Part shown: positions 26,441 through 40,436 of the stretch, piece by piece
Numbering within the stretch: position 1 is the stretch's first letter
Layout of the letters: each line of letters opens with the position of its first letter
Assembly (NCBI RefSeq): GCF_000346465.2
Contig: NC_034009.1
Location: 276,017 to 340,016 of the forward strand
DNA length: 64,000 nucleotides
Reading direction: 5' to 3'
Source of the DNA: Prunus persica
Lineage: Eukaryota > Streptophyta > Magnoliopsida > Rosales > Rosaceae
Notes under the pieces: model-generated
Seen by the model: the letters and a program-made list of their open reading frames with translations, nothing else
Databases searched by the model: none
Told to the model about the DNA's origin: nothing
Position numbers and translations under genes: made by a program

Positions 26441-26845
26441 ATATAGATATACTTGTATAAAATATTGAGAATATTCTTAATCTCGAAATAAAAATAATAA
26501 AAGGATATTCTCTAGCAAAGAATATTTGGTCATGAGAATACTTTTTCTTCCATTGTGAGATAAATCTTATCCATTTTTCTCATTAAAAAGAAGAAGAAAA
26601 ACTCGGGCCTTATAAAATGAAATATGAAATTTCATAGTAACAAAATGATTAGAGGAAACTAAAGAGAAAGTTTGCTTGCTTTGAGTAAGTATGAGGAAAC
26701 TTGTTGAGGTAATAATTCTAGTTGTAGTGAAAGCAAATATTAAAGCTTCTTTTCTCTCTCTCTCCCTCCTCAGCTCTCACCCTCTAATAGTAACCAACCA
26801 TGGTTCTTCTCCTCCCACTGAGACTCAGTTATTATATGTTGATGT

Positions 26846-26878
<33 letters not shown>

Positions 26879-27650
26879 CAAAACTTCCAAAACACCTATT
26901 TCTTTGGATTGGCATCAGAAGAGCAATAGTTGATGCTGCACTGCATGTACGGTCAAGTGCGCGCCTAAAGCTGAACATCCTGATCCCGCCTTTCTTTGAT
27001 TGTTACATTCGATGTTACTTAAATGCTTTTGGATTTGGATTGTTACATTAGAATGAATTTACATGTTTCTTACTTTTACTCTTTTCTATGACCACTTCGC
27101 ACCTCCAAATAATAAAAAATATATCATTTGGGTAAGAGAGAGAAACAAAGGCAGCCTCAACATATTTGTACAAGAAATTCTTGTCTTCTTTAGGCTTAAA
27201 TTAGTGTGAGATTAATTAACAAAGAGTATAAAGTTGAGAAACCAAAAGGCAAAAGCTGCAGATAAATTAAACGAGGAAAAAAAAAATATATTCCAACAGC
27301 AGCCTGTTGAGTATGTTGTGAGTGAAGTTGAACCCCCATATCTATGCAAATGAAATGAATTAAGTAATCAAACTGGTGTGTAAACATCCACCAAATGTCG
27401 CAAGAATCACAATATTTTCCTAAATTTGTTCCCAACCCCCACAATGATTCAGTAGATTTTCCCTTGATAAAAAGGGCGATTCACTTCTCTATACCAAAGC
27501 CTTCTCTAATATCAGTCTTTTTTCTCCTTACAGTAGTATCACGAAATCACCGATTAATGAAATACTATTCTCTATCTGGTATCTTGCTGAGTTCCTTTGT
27601 TGAGCTAAATCCTCTTTACATTTGGGTCTTAAGTCTCCCCACGCCTCACC
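26441..27650. other. intergenic DNA, convergent 3' side
   Basis: A GAT trinucleotide microsatellite lies at about 26842-26878. It produces an acidic open frame (poly-Asp) that I do not regard as a gene. The 3' UTR of the minus-strand ankyrin gene probably enters from 27650 leftward. Nothing else is recognised. Confidence 0.45.
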
Positions 27651-30600
27651 TCATTTGTGGTGACTTTTCCCTTTCTTTGATTTGTTCTTCTCCTGCATTT
27701 TCTTTTTCTTTGCCTCAACTGTAACCCACGTATATTCTGGGGGAATTGCAAATGGGTCTTGGATGGTTTCAATCCTACTACTAGAACCAGTAGCAGACGA
27801 GCTAGGGCGGTTGTAAGGAGCTCTTATCCACTGAAACCAAGATGAACTTGAGGATTGCATTGCAGCTGGGCTCTCTGTGCCTGCAACAGGGGGGCTCGAT
27901 GGGGGTGTTGCGAATTCATCTGTCGGTGGTAATTCTTCAAGCTTTGTGAAAGTGACAATTACTCTGATAGTAGGAACCACAGGGATAGCAACCTAGATTT
28001 GAACACACAGAGAGTACTCAGAAGATAGATTCAAGAGAGATTTCAAGACAAAAATAAACGGTTAGATGAAATCACTAAATATCAACATCAATAACCGCAA
28101 AGCAAGAGGAAGTCCCACCAAACAATCACCATGTCTTAACAAGTTGTGCAACAAAATTTCTAGATTCTCATCCAAAAGTAAATACAAGTACAAAAAGTTT
28201 AATACGGAACTGGCTGACATGGCCTTCCCATCCTTTTACCATATGCTGAAAAAAACTGCAATAAATATCTTTCTTCCATCACAACAAATCACAAATTTCC
28301 ATCACATACAAGACTAAAATAAGATAAAGTGATGTGCAATGGCTTATCAATAATAGACACTGAAGCTTGCTAGTCTACATAATACATACAAATATGTGAG
28401 TGTTCAAGTACGGAAGGTTAAGTAGTCTAATAAGACACATAGCATGCTAAAAGTTGTTGGATGAAAATCCAAATGTTAACAGAAAGGAAAAAGAAAAACA
28501 ATATGTGAATAGGTAAGAAGCCACAATACAGTGCCAATAATGCTTCCCTTAAAATTTCAAATAAGCCAACCTCAAAAGTAAGAGTAGAAAAGCCTTATGA
28601 AGAGGCAATAGTCATTCCTAATTTTCCCCGCATAACATTCTCCAGATTTGAGATACTAAAATCCATTTTAATGATTTCAAATGTGTGGGCATGGCCAATG
28701 GCCTTTCAACTAGTTGCCACTTGCACGGTGGAGGGTGAAACCCAAGGTTCAATCACTGACAGGTGCATGTGTTCGTAAAAAAGAACCCAGTTTCAAATAC
28801 AGATATAACATAATAAAGATACACAGATATTCTTATTATTGAAAAATAAAATACAAAGGCATGATGCACCAACAATTCATTTAGATATGCAATATTAGTC
28901 ATAACTTATAACAATCTTTGTTATAATGTTAAGGATGGAATAGTAACTCATTATAACCTAGACACAGGGATCCTTGAATCAAACATCAGTCATAATGCGT
29001 GTCTCATAGACCCTCACAACGTTTTCAATTACAGTTACGGTACTATTCTAGATGAGGGATTATTGTGATTAACATTTTAAGTATAAATACATGTTAAGAG
29101 TATCCTAAAAGAAATGAAACAAAATTTTGGCAAATAATAAGTATCAAAATTTGATAGGCATTTGGTTGTTAATTTATTTCTTCTCTCATTACATGTTATA
29201 CAACATTGACAAATTTGGAATTAAAAAAAACATTTACTTATTTTTAGTTAATCAAATATAGTTACCTATTAACTATCTTGCATTTTCTTTTCATTAGGTC
29301 ATGAAGCTAGTTCCACCAAATTAAGACAAAGTCGTACAATTTCACCTCTTCAAGATTAGGAATTCAACTACAAAAGCAATCTTTTCTCAGGTGCAAATAT
29401 TACTCTATAAGTCGTAAAGCTGAATGGACAAATAGCAAAAGAAGCCATTATACAAAAAATATAGGGTTCAAGAACTCGTAAATTATCTGTCAATAATTAT
29501 ATTCAGAGTAAAATACTCATGTCTAAACAAAACAACATCAACGTTTACTAAACAATGTTAGCATTGCGCGATATTAGAACTATTAGAGATGACCTTGTAA
29601 CTTTCTTTTGTGGCAGACAAGCCTGGCAAAGACAACTTTTTGGGCACCTATAAGTTGATTTAGTCTGTTATTGGTGCGATTAATTATTTGAGAGCATTCA
29701 AGTTGACTTATTCTGTTAGCGACGGACTCTTGTATATCCTTACATGTGCTGTCAGCTCAGCAACAATACACGCATAAACAGATTCACGTTCAAACTTATA
29801 TGTCTGTGAATTGAACTGTGGGGGGGACATAAAACTAGTGTTTAGGAGGAAATTGAATAAAAAGAACCAACCAAAGAATACTTTACATGAGATGAAAGAG
29901 CCTCTATTTCAAGAGAAGTCAAAAGTCAAAGCCAAGGGATAATTTATCCTACAACTAAGTAAAAACTGTAAATCCCAAAATGGAAGGAAGTAGAAAATCA
30001 AAGCTCAATGGCAGAAACCAGAAAGACTTCACGTGGATCCACACAAAGTATTTTAAATCCCAGTGCTCCATAATCAACTCTGCTAAATGAGTAGAGTCCA
30101 GTTCAAGCTTTGATCATTACCTGGAAAACTTGGAACAGGTTTGATCTAAAGTTCTAACTATTTATAAGGGCTTAGTCCCATCAACCCCAGTTGTTCAGTG
30201 AACCCTATAACCTCAAATTGAAGACAGTAGAATAAAATATCAAAGGGCAGAAACCAGACAGACTTCATGTGAAGCCACACATATTAGTAAATGTCAGTGC
30301 TCAATAGTCTACTATGCTAGCAGAGTAATCCAGAACATTTTTTGGTCATTAGCTGCAAAACTTGGAACAGGATTCCAGTACTGTTCTAACTGTTCGCAAG
30401 GGGCTTACCCAGTTATGCAACATATCATTCAATTATAAGTTCTACAGTCTAATCTCTAATTATTACTATGAGGGAGGCACAAGGAAAAGAAATCACCTAC
30501 CCTTTACATGGGCTATTTGCTCAAATACGAAACTCTAGGGAAGACACTTGTGATATCATTTTATTAATAACTTAACATTGTAGATCCTTCTACCGCTCAA

Positions 30601-33600
30601 GTCCTCAAGTGTACACCAAATTCAAAAGCAAAATATCAATAAATAACGAAAGCAGCAAATCATTCATGAAAGCAACAATTGAAGACTCAAGTAAACATTA
30701 GTTCAAAATTTACCTAGGATTTTCGTGTGGCAAAGGTTGGATGGCAATCAGACGGTAAGATTCCAATTTCTTGGACAACATACAGATGACTAATTTTTTT
30801 TATATGACCTAGTATGAGTCCCCATATGCCAACATTTTCACAGTGCCAAAGACTTGAAACCAAAACCCCTAAAAAACTAAAACAGTCCTTTAATAGAGGG
30901 TACATCATCCTACTCTTATGACCATAGTCTGAAATATTGATAATATCGAGGAAATATCGAGGATATTTTGGTTTTTTTGAATCACGGATATTTCGGAACA
31001 TATCCATGTACATATCGTATAAATATCGACAATATCGACGATAATATCGGAAAATATCGATGTCGATAATTTCGCTCACATTTCAGCAATATTTTGTCAA
31101 AATATCGGTGTAATATCGCTAAAATATTGAAAATATCGAAAATATCGATGTGAAGGAAAAAAAAGTTATTTTTAAAAAAAAAAGAGGGAAAAAAGGGAGA
31201 AAAAAGCACAAAGGGGATATGAACCCCTCCCATTTTACTCCTCCAACACCTTAAACACCATATCACTTATGTTTTTGTGATAATATGCTAAAATATTTAT
31301 ATTTATATGGGTGGTATGTTAACAATTACATGCAAAACTATTTTGGGGATTTATCATTTGATGACTACTCTTCACAATACACTTACTCTACACATAGAGA
31401 TGATGACGATAGTGAAAATTTTGAACCTCGTAGGAACTCTATGTTGTACTAAGTCATTCATGTATCTTACCATGCAATGTATAAAGTGTAAAATATTATA
31501 GTAAATCATTATATATGAATGATTATAGTGTATTTAATCTTTTGCATTAATTATTACATATTTTTTACACTCATAGTGTTTGCCCGCTTGCTGTATAATC
31601 AACTTAAATTAGTTAAATCCATCATGCAATGCATTTCCTTCTTATTTTTTGTGATAAACTCATAGATAATTGACTAAATTGACATTCTCCAAAGTTTCAA
31701 TAAAAATTTCCAAGTTTTTCTTACAATTTCCGTGGTTTTTATTCAATTTTTATCGATATCGATAATATCCCGATATTTCCATCGAAATTTCCATATTTTT
31801 GGACTACCGATATTTCCGATATCATCGATATTTTAGACCTTGACACAACAGAATCAGGCAGGCACAGGAAAAAAAAAAAAAAAAGTGCTTTAAACAAGTT
31901 AGAATAAATAGGAAAAGCAAAAATAAAAAAAACATACATGGAAATAGCATACCCACAAACCAGAACAGGGTAACAAAGTGATAAACGGAGGGAGGCATAC
32001 CTTGACAGGAAATGTTCCCATTGGAAGTTTGGTCGTAAGCAGCTCCCTCAAACGACGGATTGCCTTAACCTTGTTTGCCAAAATATCAAGCAATGGCAAC
32101 AGTTCCTCTGTTTGTAGAGGAAAGTTTGGGGAAAGCCAGAGAATAGGCCTTAACCCTTTCTTATACTCGTTCTCCTTGCTTGCATCCTTGTGACGATTTC
32201 TGATATCAGAACTCGTAGAGGAAGATGCCTTCATATCCCTTCCTTTCCGGTGATCATCCCCCCTCATAACGACGTCCACATTACTTCTTCCAGGTCTGCT
32301 TTGATTTCTTGAAGGAGAATCCCCTAGCAGATCGCTCACCTTCTCGTCTACACAGAGAGAACTTCTTGGGGGTATAAGCTTTTTCTGCTCTTCATTTTTA
32401 TTATCTCTTTTCCTCCATCCACCAAACCATCCTTTTTTTTCCTGCTTATTATTCTCTCCATTTCTACCATTACTTACATCTTCAATAGGAATCTCCCTAT
32501 GCTCATAACAACTATGACGATGCTCAATCATCCCGTCACTATTCTCGTTCGACAATTCGGACGAATCCAGTTTAAGTGCAATTTCAAGTTGCCTCCTCTC
32601 ATCCTCTGTCAATATATCATTGAGTTCCTCACTTTCTGTTTCATTTTCGTTGCAAGTTGAAAAAAACTCGTCATCTGTCATAGCCCCCGGGACCCTCCTA
32701 GATTTGATACTGACAACCACATTATGCATATCATATACCTTGGCCCTCCATGAACCAACCAATTCTGTTTTCTCCTGCCGCCTCCAAGTCAACTGAGGTA
32801 AGAGAACTGCCTGAGTCACATCAATCCCAGGCCTGAATATATTAGTCTGAGACATTGCAACCACCTCTTGCCGAACTTCCTCTTCAGTTGCTTGAGAACC
32901 AGCACCATCCAAAGCATTCATCACCTCCTTATCCTTGTGTGAGATCATGCAAAGTGACCCGGGAGGCACCTTACCATCTTCAGACCCATCACCAAGGAAA
33001 AGAACACTCTGATCAGAACGCTGAATTCTGAAACCATCAAAACCAGCCAATGTCATATCTGCCCTCAAATTTGCACCCCTTTTCCAGATCTTGTAAGTAT
33101 CTGATGGGGCAATTCTCGAAATGAAAGGAATAACAGAACTCTCAAAGTGGAATGTAATTTCCATGTAGAAGTCCCTCATCCTCCGCATAGTTCCAATTAA
33201 ACGAGGCAATCTTCTGCACCATTTTGCCCAAGCCAGTGGCTGGTAGTGCCTAACTATAATCATGGAAATTGCTTCTTCTCTATTGCAAATTGCTTCTTGG
33301 AGTGCACTCCATCCATGTTCATTCTGCAAGCTCCAATCCGCTCCAGCAACCATAAGCATTTCAGTAGCTGTCTGGTCACCAAGTTTTACAGCCAAGTGAA
33401 GAGGGGTCTCACGATTCGGGACATCTCGCCTATCAATCACAGCAGCAATGGCATCAGCCTTCTCCTCCTCAGCTAATGAAGCTGATTCAGTTCGAATCTC
33501 AGCAGGGTTACAAAGCCGGGGGAGACCAGCAAGAATCCTCCTGAGACTGGCATAATCCCTCATGACTATGGCCTTGTGCACAGGGCTATGAGCATACTTC

Positions 33601-33620
33601 AAAACATCAATTCCAGCCAT
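27651..33620 (-). CDS. ankyrin-repeat protein, ANKRD13 / GPCR-chaperone family
   Basis: Exon 1 runs 33620-32001 (540 codons) and exon 2 27992-27651 (113 codons plus stop). The join is in phase at FPVK-VAIPVVPTIRV, giving 653 residues, a normal length for the plant family. Ankyrin repeats are visible at about residues 65-130 (RETPLHLAVKLGD, NEHGWSALQEAICN). They are followed by the long conserved domain of ANKRD13/GPCR-chaperone proteins (WAKWCRRLPRLIGTMRRMRD, FHFESSVIPFISRIAPSDTY, GSWRAKVYDMHNVV) and LWLSPNFPLQTEELLPLLD near the intron. A charged Ser/Asn-rich linker lies between. Animal relatives bind ubiquitinated or newly made membrane proteins; the plant role is not established. The single intron is about 4 kb and carries repeats. 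Confidence 0.93.
30008..30410. repeat. diverged tandem duplication in the ankyrin-gene intron
   Basis: About 170 bases starting TGGCAGAAACCAGAAAGACT (30008) recur in diverged form from about 30243 (GGGCAGAAACCAGACAGACT), including CTTGGAACAGG in both. The period is about 235 bases. Confidence 0.75.
30920..31848. mobile_element. inverted-repeat element with ATATCG-rich ends
   Basis: The left end (about 30926-31150) and right end (about 31740-31845) are rich in ATATCG/CGATAT and pair as inverted repeats (GTCTGAAATATTGATAATAT left; GTCTAAAATATCGATGATAT on the reverse strand of the right). Between them a broken frame near 31308-31460 reads like a transposase tail (YTYSTHRDDDDSENFEP). It sits in the intron of the ankyrin gene, next to the exon 1 donor. 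Confidence 0.6.
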
Positions 33621-34560
33621 GCCTCAGGAGAATATAACACCAACCCAAACTATATATACACAACCAAAAACCCAATCAATGATCCAATACCGGAACACAA
33701 GAAGATAAGGTGGATGATCACTATCCCTTCAAACACAGCCCGAAATTAGAACTCAAAAAGGCCATATAGTATAATCAGAACCCATAAACGAATTGATTAT
33801 TCTGAGTAGTAAATTCATCAAATGAAACAGACCCAGTTCATAATTGGCCAAGAAATTGACAAATTCGTAATAATCTTTCGAAGAATCGAATCAGACCCAA
33901 ATCAAATTACACAGAGATGGCACAGGAAAATAGAAAGAGGCCGTTTACACTTATACCAGAGACCCAAGAAAAGAACATGGGGTGGGCCCAAGGCGAAGAT
34001 CAAAGAGTCCAAGAAATCTCACCGTCTTCTGCTTCTTTTTGGTTCTTCTGTGACCCCCCAAAGAGACCAAGATTGCACCAAAAGAGACTCAGGCACTAAA
34101 CCCCACCACAAAACTCTCTCTCTCTCACTATCTTCTCTGCAAGTTAAAAGAAAAAAGAAGAAGCTAAGCTATCCTTGTGATCCAATCCAGATCAGACAAA
34201 CCCAAGAACATGCATGTGGGTGAGTGAAACAAAATGCTATTATATTTCCACAAGTTATTAAGAAGAATAAAAGAGAGAGAGAGAGAGAGAGAGCAAGAAT
34301 CTGGGGAGAACAAGAAAAGTAAAAGGGAAAAAAAATCAGAAAAGGAATACAAGAAAGCAACAAAACCCCACCACCCAAGCAAAGCAAAGAAACTGTTTGT
34401 ATGGAAAAGGAATAACGAAGGAGGAATCAAAGTGATGTACAGAAAGAAAACCCCATTTTGGAGAAAGGGAGTGAAAAGAGTTTACCTCACAAAAGTAAAC
34501 AGGAAATGGGAAAAGTAGGAATTGGGAGGGAGGTCTGAGACCGAGATGTTTTGTTGTATG
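33621..34560 (-). promoter_or_regulatory. 5' flank and leader of the ankyrin gene
   Basis: On the minus strand this stretch is CT-rich, with a GA/CT microsatellite at about 34272-34293 and another at 34110-34125. That suits a 5' UTR, possibly with a leader intron. I cannot fix the transcription start or a TATA box. Confidence 0.4.
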
Positions 34561-35707
34561 AGGAACAAAAACAAGAGGAGAGCTGGAGGAGAGGCATCAT
34601 TTTCATTTTAATTGTTTTTTCAATTTGACCTCTTATTATGTAAAAGATAAACAAACATAGATAAGAAAGAAAGATGGCCAAGTCCCGGAAATGATAAAGG
34701 TCGGAACAAGAGAGATGCTGATGAGATGAGGGTCCAAAACAGGAAGGCAGCATGTGACCACGAACTAGGAGGGAACCTGCTTCCCCATTTCGTCCTATTA
34801 TTTTCGTCCACTTTTAGTAATAAAATAAAATTTCATTAAATGTTCATTTATCATTATTTAATAATGTTATAAAGTTCCAAATCTCAGGTTTACTTTTCTG
34901 TTACAGAAGAATTCAATAGGGTTTTTCAACGGTAAAATACAAAATCCAATTCAAACCCATCCAAATGAATTTTGGATTGCATTCATTGGATGCCTATTGC
35001 AGAAATCCCATTTAATTGGATTGAATGTTGATTTTGGGTATTGAAAACCAATTAAAACGGAATCAATTCGCCGGTGGAGTCTAGTCCAGTAGAAAAGGCT
35101 CATGTTCGAATCTCTATCGCACATAAATTTGAATTTTTAAAAAAAATCAACTCAATTTTTTTTTGCCACTTGGCATGTTTCTATTGGTTCTAAAGCTAAG
35201 TTACAATAGATTACACATGGCCTTCCCACGACCATCCAACTTTCCCCTCACTCGTTTCTCCAGCAGCTTTGTAGTCAACTTGGATATTTCTGCCTCAAAT
35301 TGTGGTTTTCGTTGTTAGCTATGTTGCAAGAATTATATATGTAAATTTATAGAGAGTTTATTTATTATAAATGGATAGGATTGGGTTGGATTGGATGATA
35401 ATATGGCAAATCCAATTGTAATTGGATTGGATGTTGATTCTTCAATTCGGTGTCAATTCTTGTTGCAGCAGCTACAGGGTCTTCTCTATCTTATGTGCCT
35501 AGGACAACCAGTTCAGTGGCACACATGGGATATCACACGGACAATTTCAAGACGTGGTCTAGAAACGAGAGGAGTTTTTCAACTTTTTATTTTAATTTTT
35601 TTTTTAAATTTTAAAAAGTTAAGGGTCAAATACAATTTAAAAAATAACAGTTGTGGGAAATGAATTCCTACGTTCTCTGAAAAGACATTTGCACTATAAA
35701 ACTAATT
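34561..35707. other. intergenic DNA with a possible SINE remnant
   Basis: About 35075-35150 resembles a tRNA-derived SINE (GTGGAGTCTAGTCCAGTAG, then GTTCGAATCTC, then an A-rich tail). No terminal duplication was confirmed. No gene is seen. Confidence 0.4.
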
Positions 35708-36133
35708 GTGTGTTTACTAATCAAGAATTGGAATTATTATCAAGAATTGAATTCCACTTTGAAAGATTCCGGCGTTTACTTCACATCAATAAATTAAAAA
35801 GTACGTGGGACTCACATAAAATTAGGAATTGAATTCCTGATTTTGGAGGAATTCAATTCTTGGGTGGGAGGTGGTATTCTAATTCCTGGATAACTAACCC
35901 ATTAGGATTTCTTTTTTCTTTTTTTTTTTACCCATTATATCCTCACACAATTTTTAAATTTGCCATCTACTTTAACCCAACAACGAGGATATTTTAGTAA
36001 TTAGTACGACTCCTACCCCAATTCCATATGATTTAGTAAACAACTTCAATAGGAATCCGGAATCTAATTCTCCTTAATCCAACTCATTCTCAATTCAATT
36101 CCTCCTAATTCAATTATGGATTAATAAACATGT
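35708..36133. mobile_element. MITE with TGTTTACTAATC-type ends
   Basis: The left end TGTTTACTAATC (35711-35722) pairs with the right end GATTAATAAACA (36119-36130). Subterminal blocks rich in GAATT repeat on both sides (AATTGAATTCC; GGAATCCGGAATC). It is about 425 bp with no coding capacity. Confidence 0.7.
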
Positions 36134-37010
36134 CATAAGATAAAAGACAATCTTCAATCTTTGAGCACACTCGGTGTGAATCAAAGAGCTTCTAATGCCT
36201 AAGTTAGCTTAACTGTATGGAGAGAAAAGTATGATTTCTTGGGTCAAGGAGCAATTACTTTCTTCAAGAGGCGAAGAAGGTTTATACTCAGCTCTTTGAA
36301 GGCTAGTTTATTGTTGTGAGAGGTTCCGTATTGAACGTTAATTGGGGGTGTGACGATCCATTGATGTGCACGTGTGTAAGATATTTACCCAAAATAATTG
36401 AGTGTGACCCCCTTAATTATTGTTGTTACAATTATTAGAGAAATTTATAAGATTTGGGCGGCCGCCTCGAGAGGACACCATCTTGATTTCACCCTAATTT
36501 GCAAGTTCTGGGTTCCATGCAAATTGCATGGTGTTGAAGATTTTCAAAATATTCAACTGATCGGAAAAGACAAAAACCTTCAAATGAACAATCTGGAAAG
36601 AAAGAAAGAAAAATCGACTGGTCGGTTTTGAAGGAAAGGTTCCTGAAAGCAAGTGACCGGTCGATTTTGACATTATGAGCAGAATTTTCATAACTTTTGA
36701 AGCTCTGGACATATCTCTTGGTACGAACATATGAGATATAATTATGGAATAGTAGGTAAGCAAGTATATTATGATTTGAAATGGAACATTGAAGACCCCC
36801 TCCCGTCTTCATAAATGTAATAAACAACGTGAAAGTGAACACAGGCCAAAGCCATTGCAGCAACAAGGTTCACCCCATGACACATGCCCTACGCAAGCTT
36901 CAAAATAAACAAACCCAATACACACCAAAACTACATCTAGGAACAAGAGCAGACAAATCAACGCAGAGTCTGACAGATGCAGCTTCCTCTTCCTTCATTC
37001 CTTCAAGCAT
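36134..37010. other. 3' flank of the first chalcone synthase
   Basis: The last 220 bases (about 36790-37010) match the 3' flank of the second chalcone synthase in pieces (GTTCACCCCATGAC in both), so the ancestral duplication reached past the stop. Further left, 36376-36700 looks repeat-derived. It contains adjacent NotI and XhoI sites (36458-36471). No gene is seen. Confidence 0.55.
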
Positions 37011-38821
<1,811 letters not shown>

Positions 38822-38834
38822 TCAAACAAAAGAT

Positions 38835-38865
<31 letters not shown>

Positions 38866-38945
38866 GTTGTATAATTGTTGCAGACGCAGTGGAGAGAGAG
38901 AGAGAGAGGGAGGGAGGGTGTGACAAAAGGCTGAGACAAATGGTT

Positions 38946-39103
38946 GTATTTATATAATGAGGAGGAAAAGAAGGAAAAGAGGCCTGAAGAGAGAAGAGGG
39001 TAGCTGAGAATCACGTGCTTGACCAATGCCTCAGTGGAAGCACCCTCCTCAACCAACCTTAAGCCTTTTAGTTTTTAGAGTTTAGAGAGCCGGCTGGCAC
39101 GTG
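38946..39103 (-). promoter_or_regulatory. chalcone synthase copy 1 promoter: TATA and two G-boxes
   Basis: In gene direction there is a TATA-like TATATAAATA (38956-38947) about 140 bases before the ATG. A G-box CACGTG lies at 39012-39017 inside GGCATTGGTCAAGCACGTGA, and a second CACGTG at 39098-39103. AACCAACC at about 39051-39058 resembles a MYB site. GA microsatellites at about 38841-38862 and 38893-38907 lengthen the leader. G-box plus MYB elements give light and MYB control in known chalcone synthase promoters. Confidence 0.75.
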
Positions 39104-39974
39104 TGTGTCTTCTGAGTTTGGCGTGGCTGCTTTGCCCATCAAACATTCGCATCACCAACATGTGAAATCTATTTCTATCTTACGTACTATCACTTTGAAG
39201 CTGACAAGAAATTAAGTAGCTAGGCATGAAAAATGTATGGTTGAGGCCATGCGACTAAGTGGATCATGGAAGCCATCAAAGCCATAAGTGAGAATATTGA
39301 ATTGGTCTTCGCCCACATTACATGAAAAATACATATATCTATAACACGTTACAGCATTGAAACTATTTGAGACAAAACGTCATCCATGATGAATGAAATA
39401 GGGCTTTTAAATTTTGGCGTTTTCAATAGTTACGTTGAGAATAATAACTGATTCAAAATTAGTAATAAAGTCACGCTGATAAAACGATATAGGACAATAA
39501 TGAACAACTTTCTCAAATTTATTGGAAACAATCAATATGTGAATATATGATAACATAAATTATAAATCAGATACTCAACTTTATAATAACAAAAGTAATT
39601 AACAATTCAATTCATAGAATCAAAGTAAATGAATGAGTTTAAATAACTCACTTCAAGTATGATAGAGGTTTGCATATGCAATGTCCAATATTCGCACACA
39701 GAAATTCACTCCTTACATATGTATTTTGTAGTTCTTTAGGCATCTATCTCCAAGGTACAACTATCAATATTCAAAGTTCAGACAATTAAACTTTGAATTC
39801 TGGCGAACTATATATGCTTTCTCACTCAATGTGTTGAGTGATTGTGAGTGATCAAAATTCCATCCTTATTGCAGATTTTGGCTAAATGCATCACTTTGAA
39901 ACAAGTTCGAACGAATTTGTTATTTAATGGGATATCAATATGCCACAAGTGTGATATATTTGTAACTCAAAATG
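39104..39974. other. intergenic DNA between the chalcone synthases
   Basis: AT-rich DNA; no gene or clear repeat is seen. Confidence 0.4.
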
Positions 39975-40335
39975 CACGTGAAAAACCATGTGCACAACAG
40001 TCCTTCTCTCCATTATCGGAAAGCGAATGGAGTGGCTGACAAATTTGCTCACTTTGCTTTGTCGTCTCATGGAGGTTCTGTGTTGTATGAATGGATGGGA
40101 GCACCTCCTGGGTGGCTTCTTGATACTCTAGTGCAGGATTCTCTATTAACTGTATTTCAGTTTTAATTTTCTATATGGGTGTGTGTGGTACTCTTTTTTA
40201 CTCTAGGGTTTTGTCCCACGTGGTTTTCTCCGTGAAGGTTTTAATGAGGTCACTCTATACACAGTGGGGCTTTGTAATCATTTTCTCTATTCAATGAATG
40301 AAATCCATTGCTTGCTGCAAAAATAAAAAAAGGGG
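39975..40335 (+). mobile_element. LINE 3'-end fragment (RNase H tail)
   Basis: A frame reads NSPSLHYRKANGVADKFAHF, then ALSSHGG and a stop, which is the C-terminal end of the RNase H domain of plant LINEs (REANGVADxLAHFA). It is followed by a 3' UTR with TTTTGTCCCACGTGGTTTTC and an A-rich tail at about 40319-40331. The element is 5'-truncated, as usual for LINEs. Confidence 0.75.
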
Positions 40336-40436
40336 GCACTTGAAATGTTAGGTTATAAGTATCTACATCGCAACTTCCTTGTCCTAATTTGAGGAACCTC
40401 CATATTTTATTTATCATGTACTTTTTGTGGATTTTA

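Noticed and set aside
26691..26933. 80-residue open frame with a run of Asp
   Set aside because: The acidic run is a GAT microsatellite; no conserved domain or splice continuity supports a gene.
28687..28800. Possible SINE in the ankyrin-gene intron
   Set aside because: There is a B-box-like GGTTCAATCAC, but no clear A-box, tail or target duplication.
34234..34518. 94-residue open frame in the leader of the ankyrin gene
   Set aside because: It is Glu/Arg/Lys-rich from a GA microsatellite and lies antisense to the probable 5' UTR.
36458..36471. Vector or linker contamination
   Set aside because: Only the two restriction sites fit; neighbouring sequence looks like plant repeat DNA, so it is kept as a low-interest check only.
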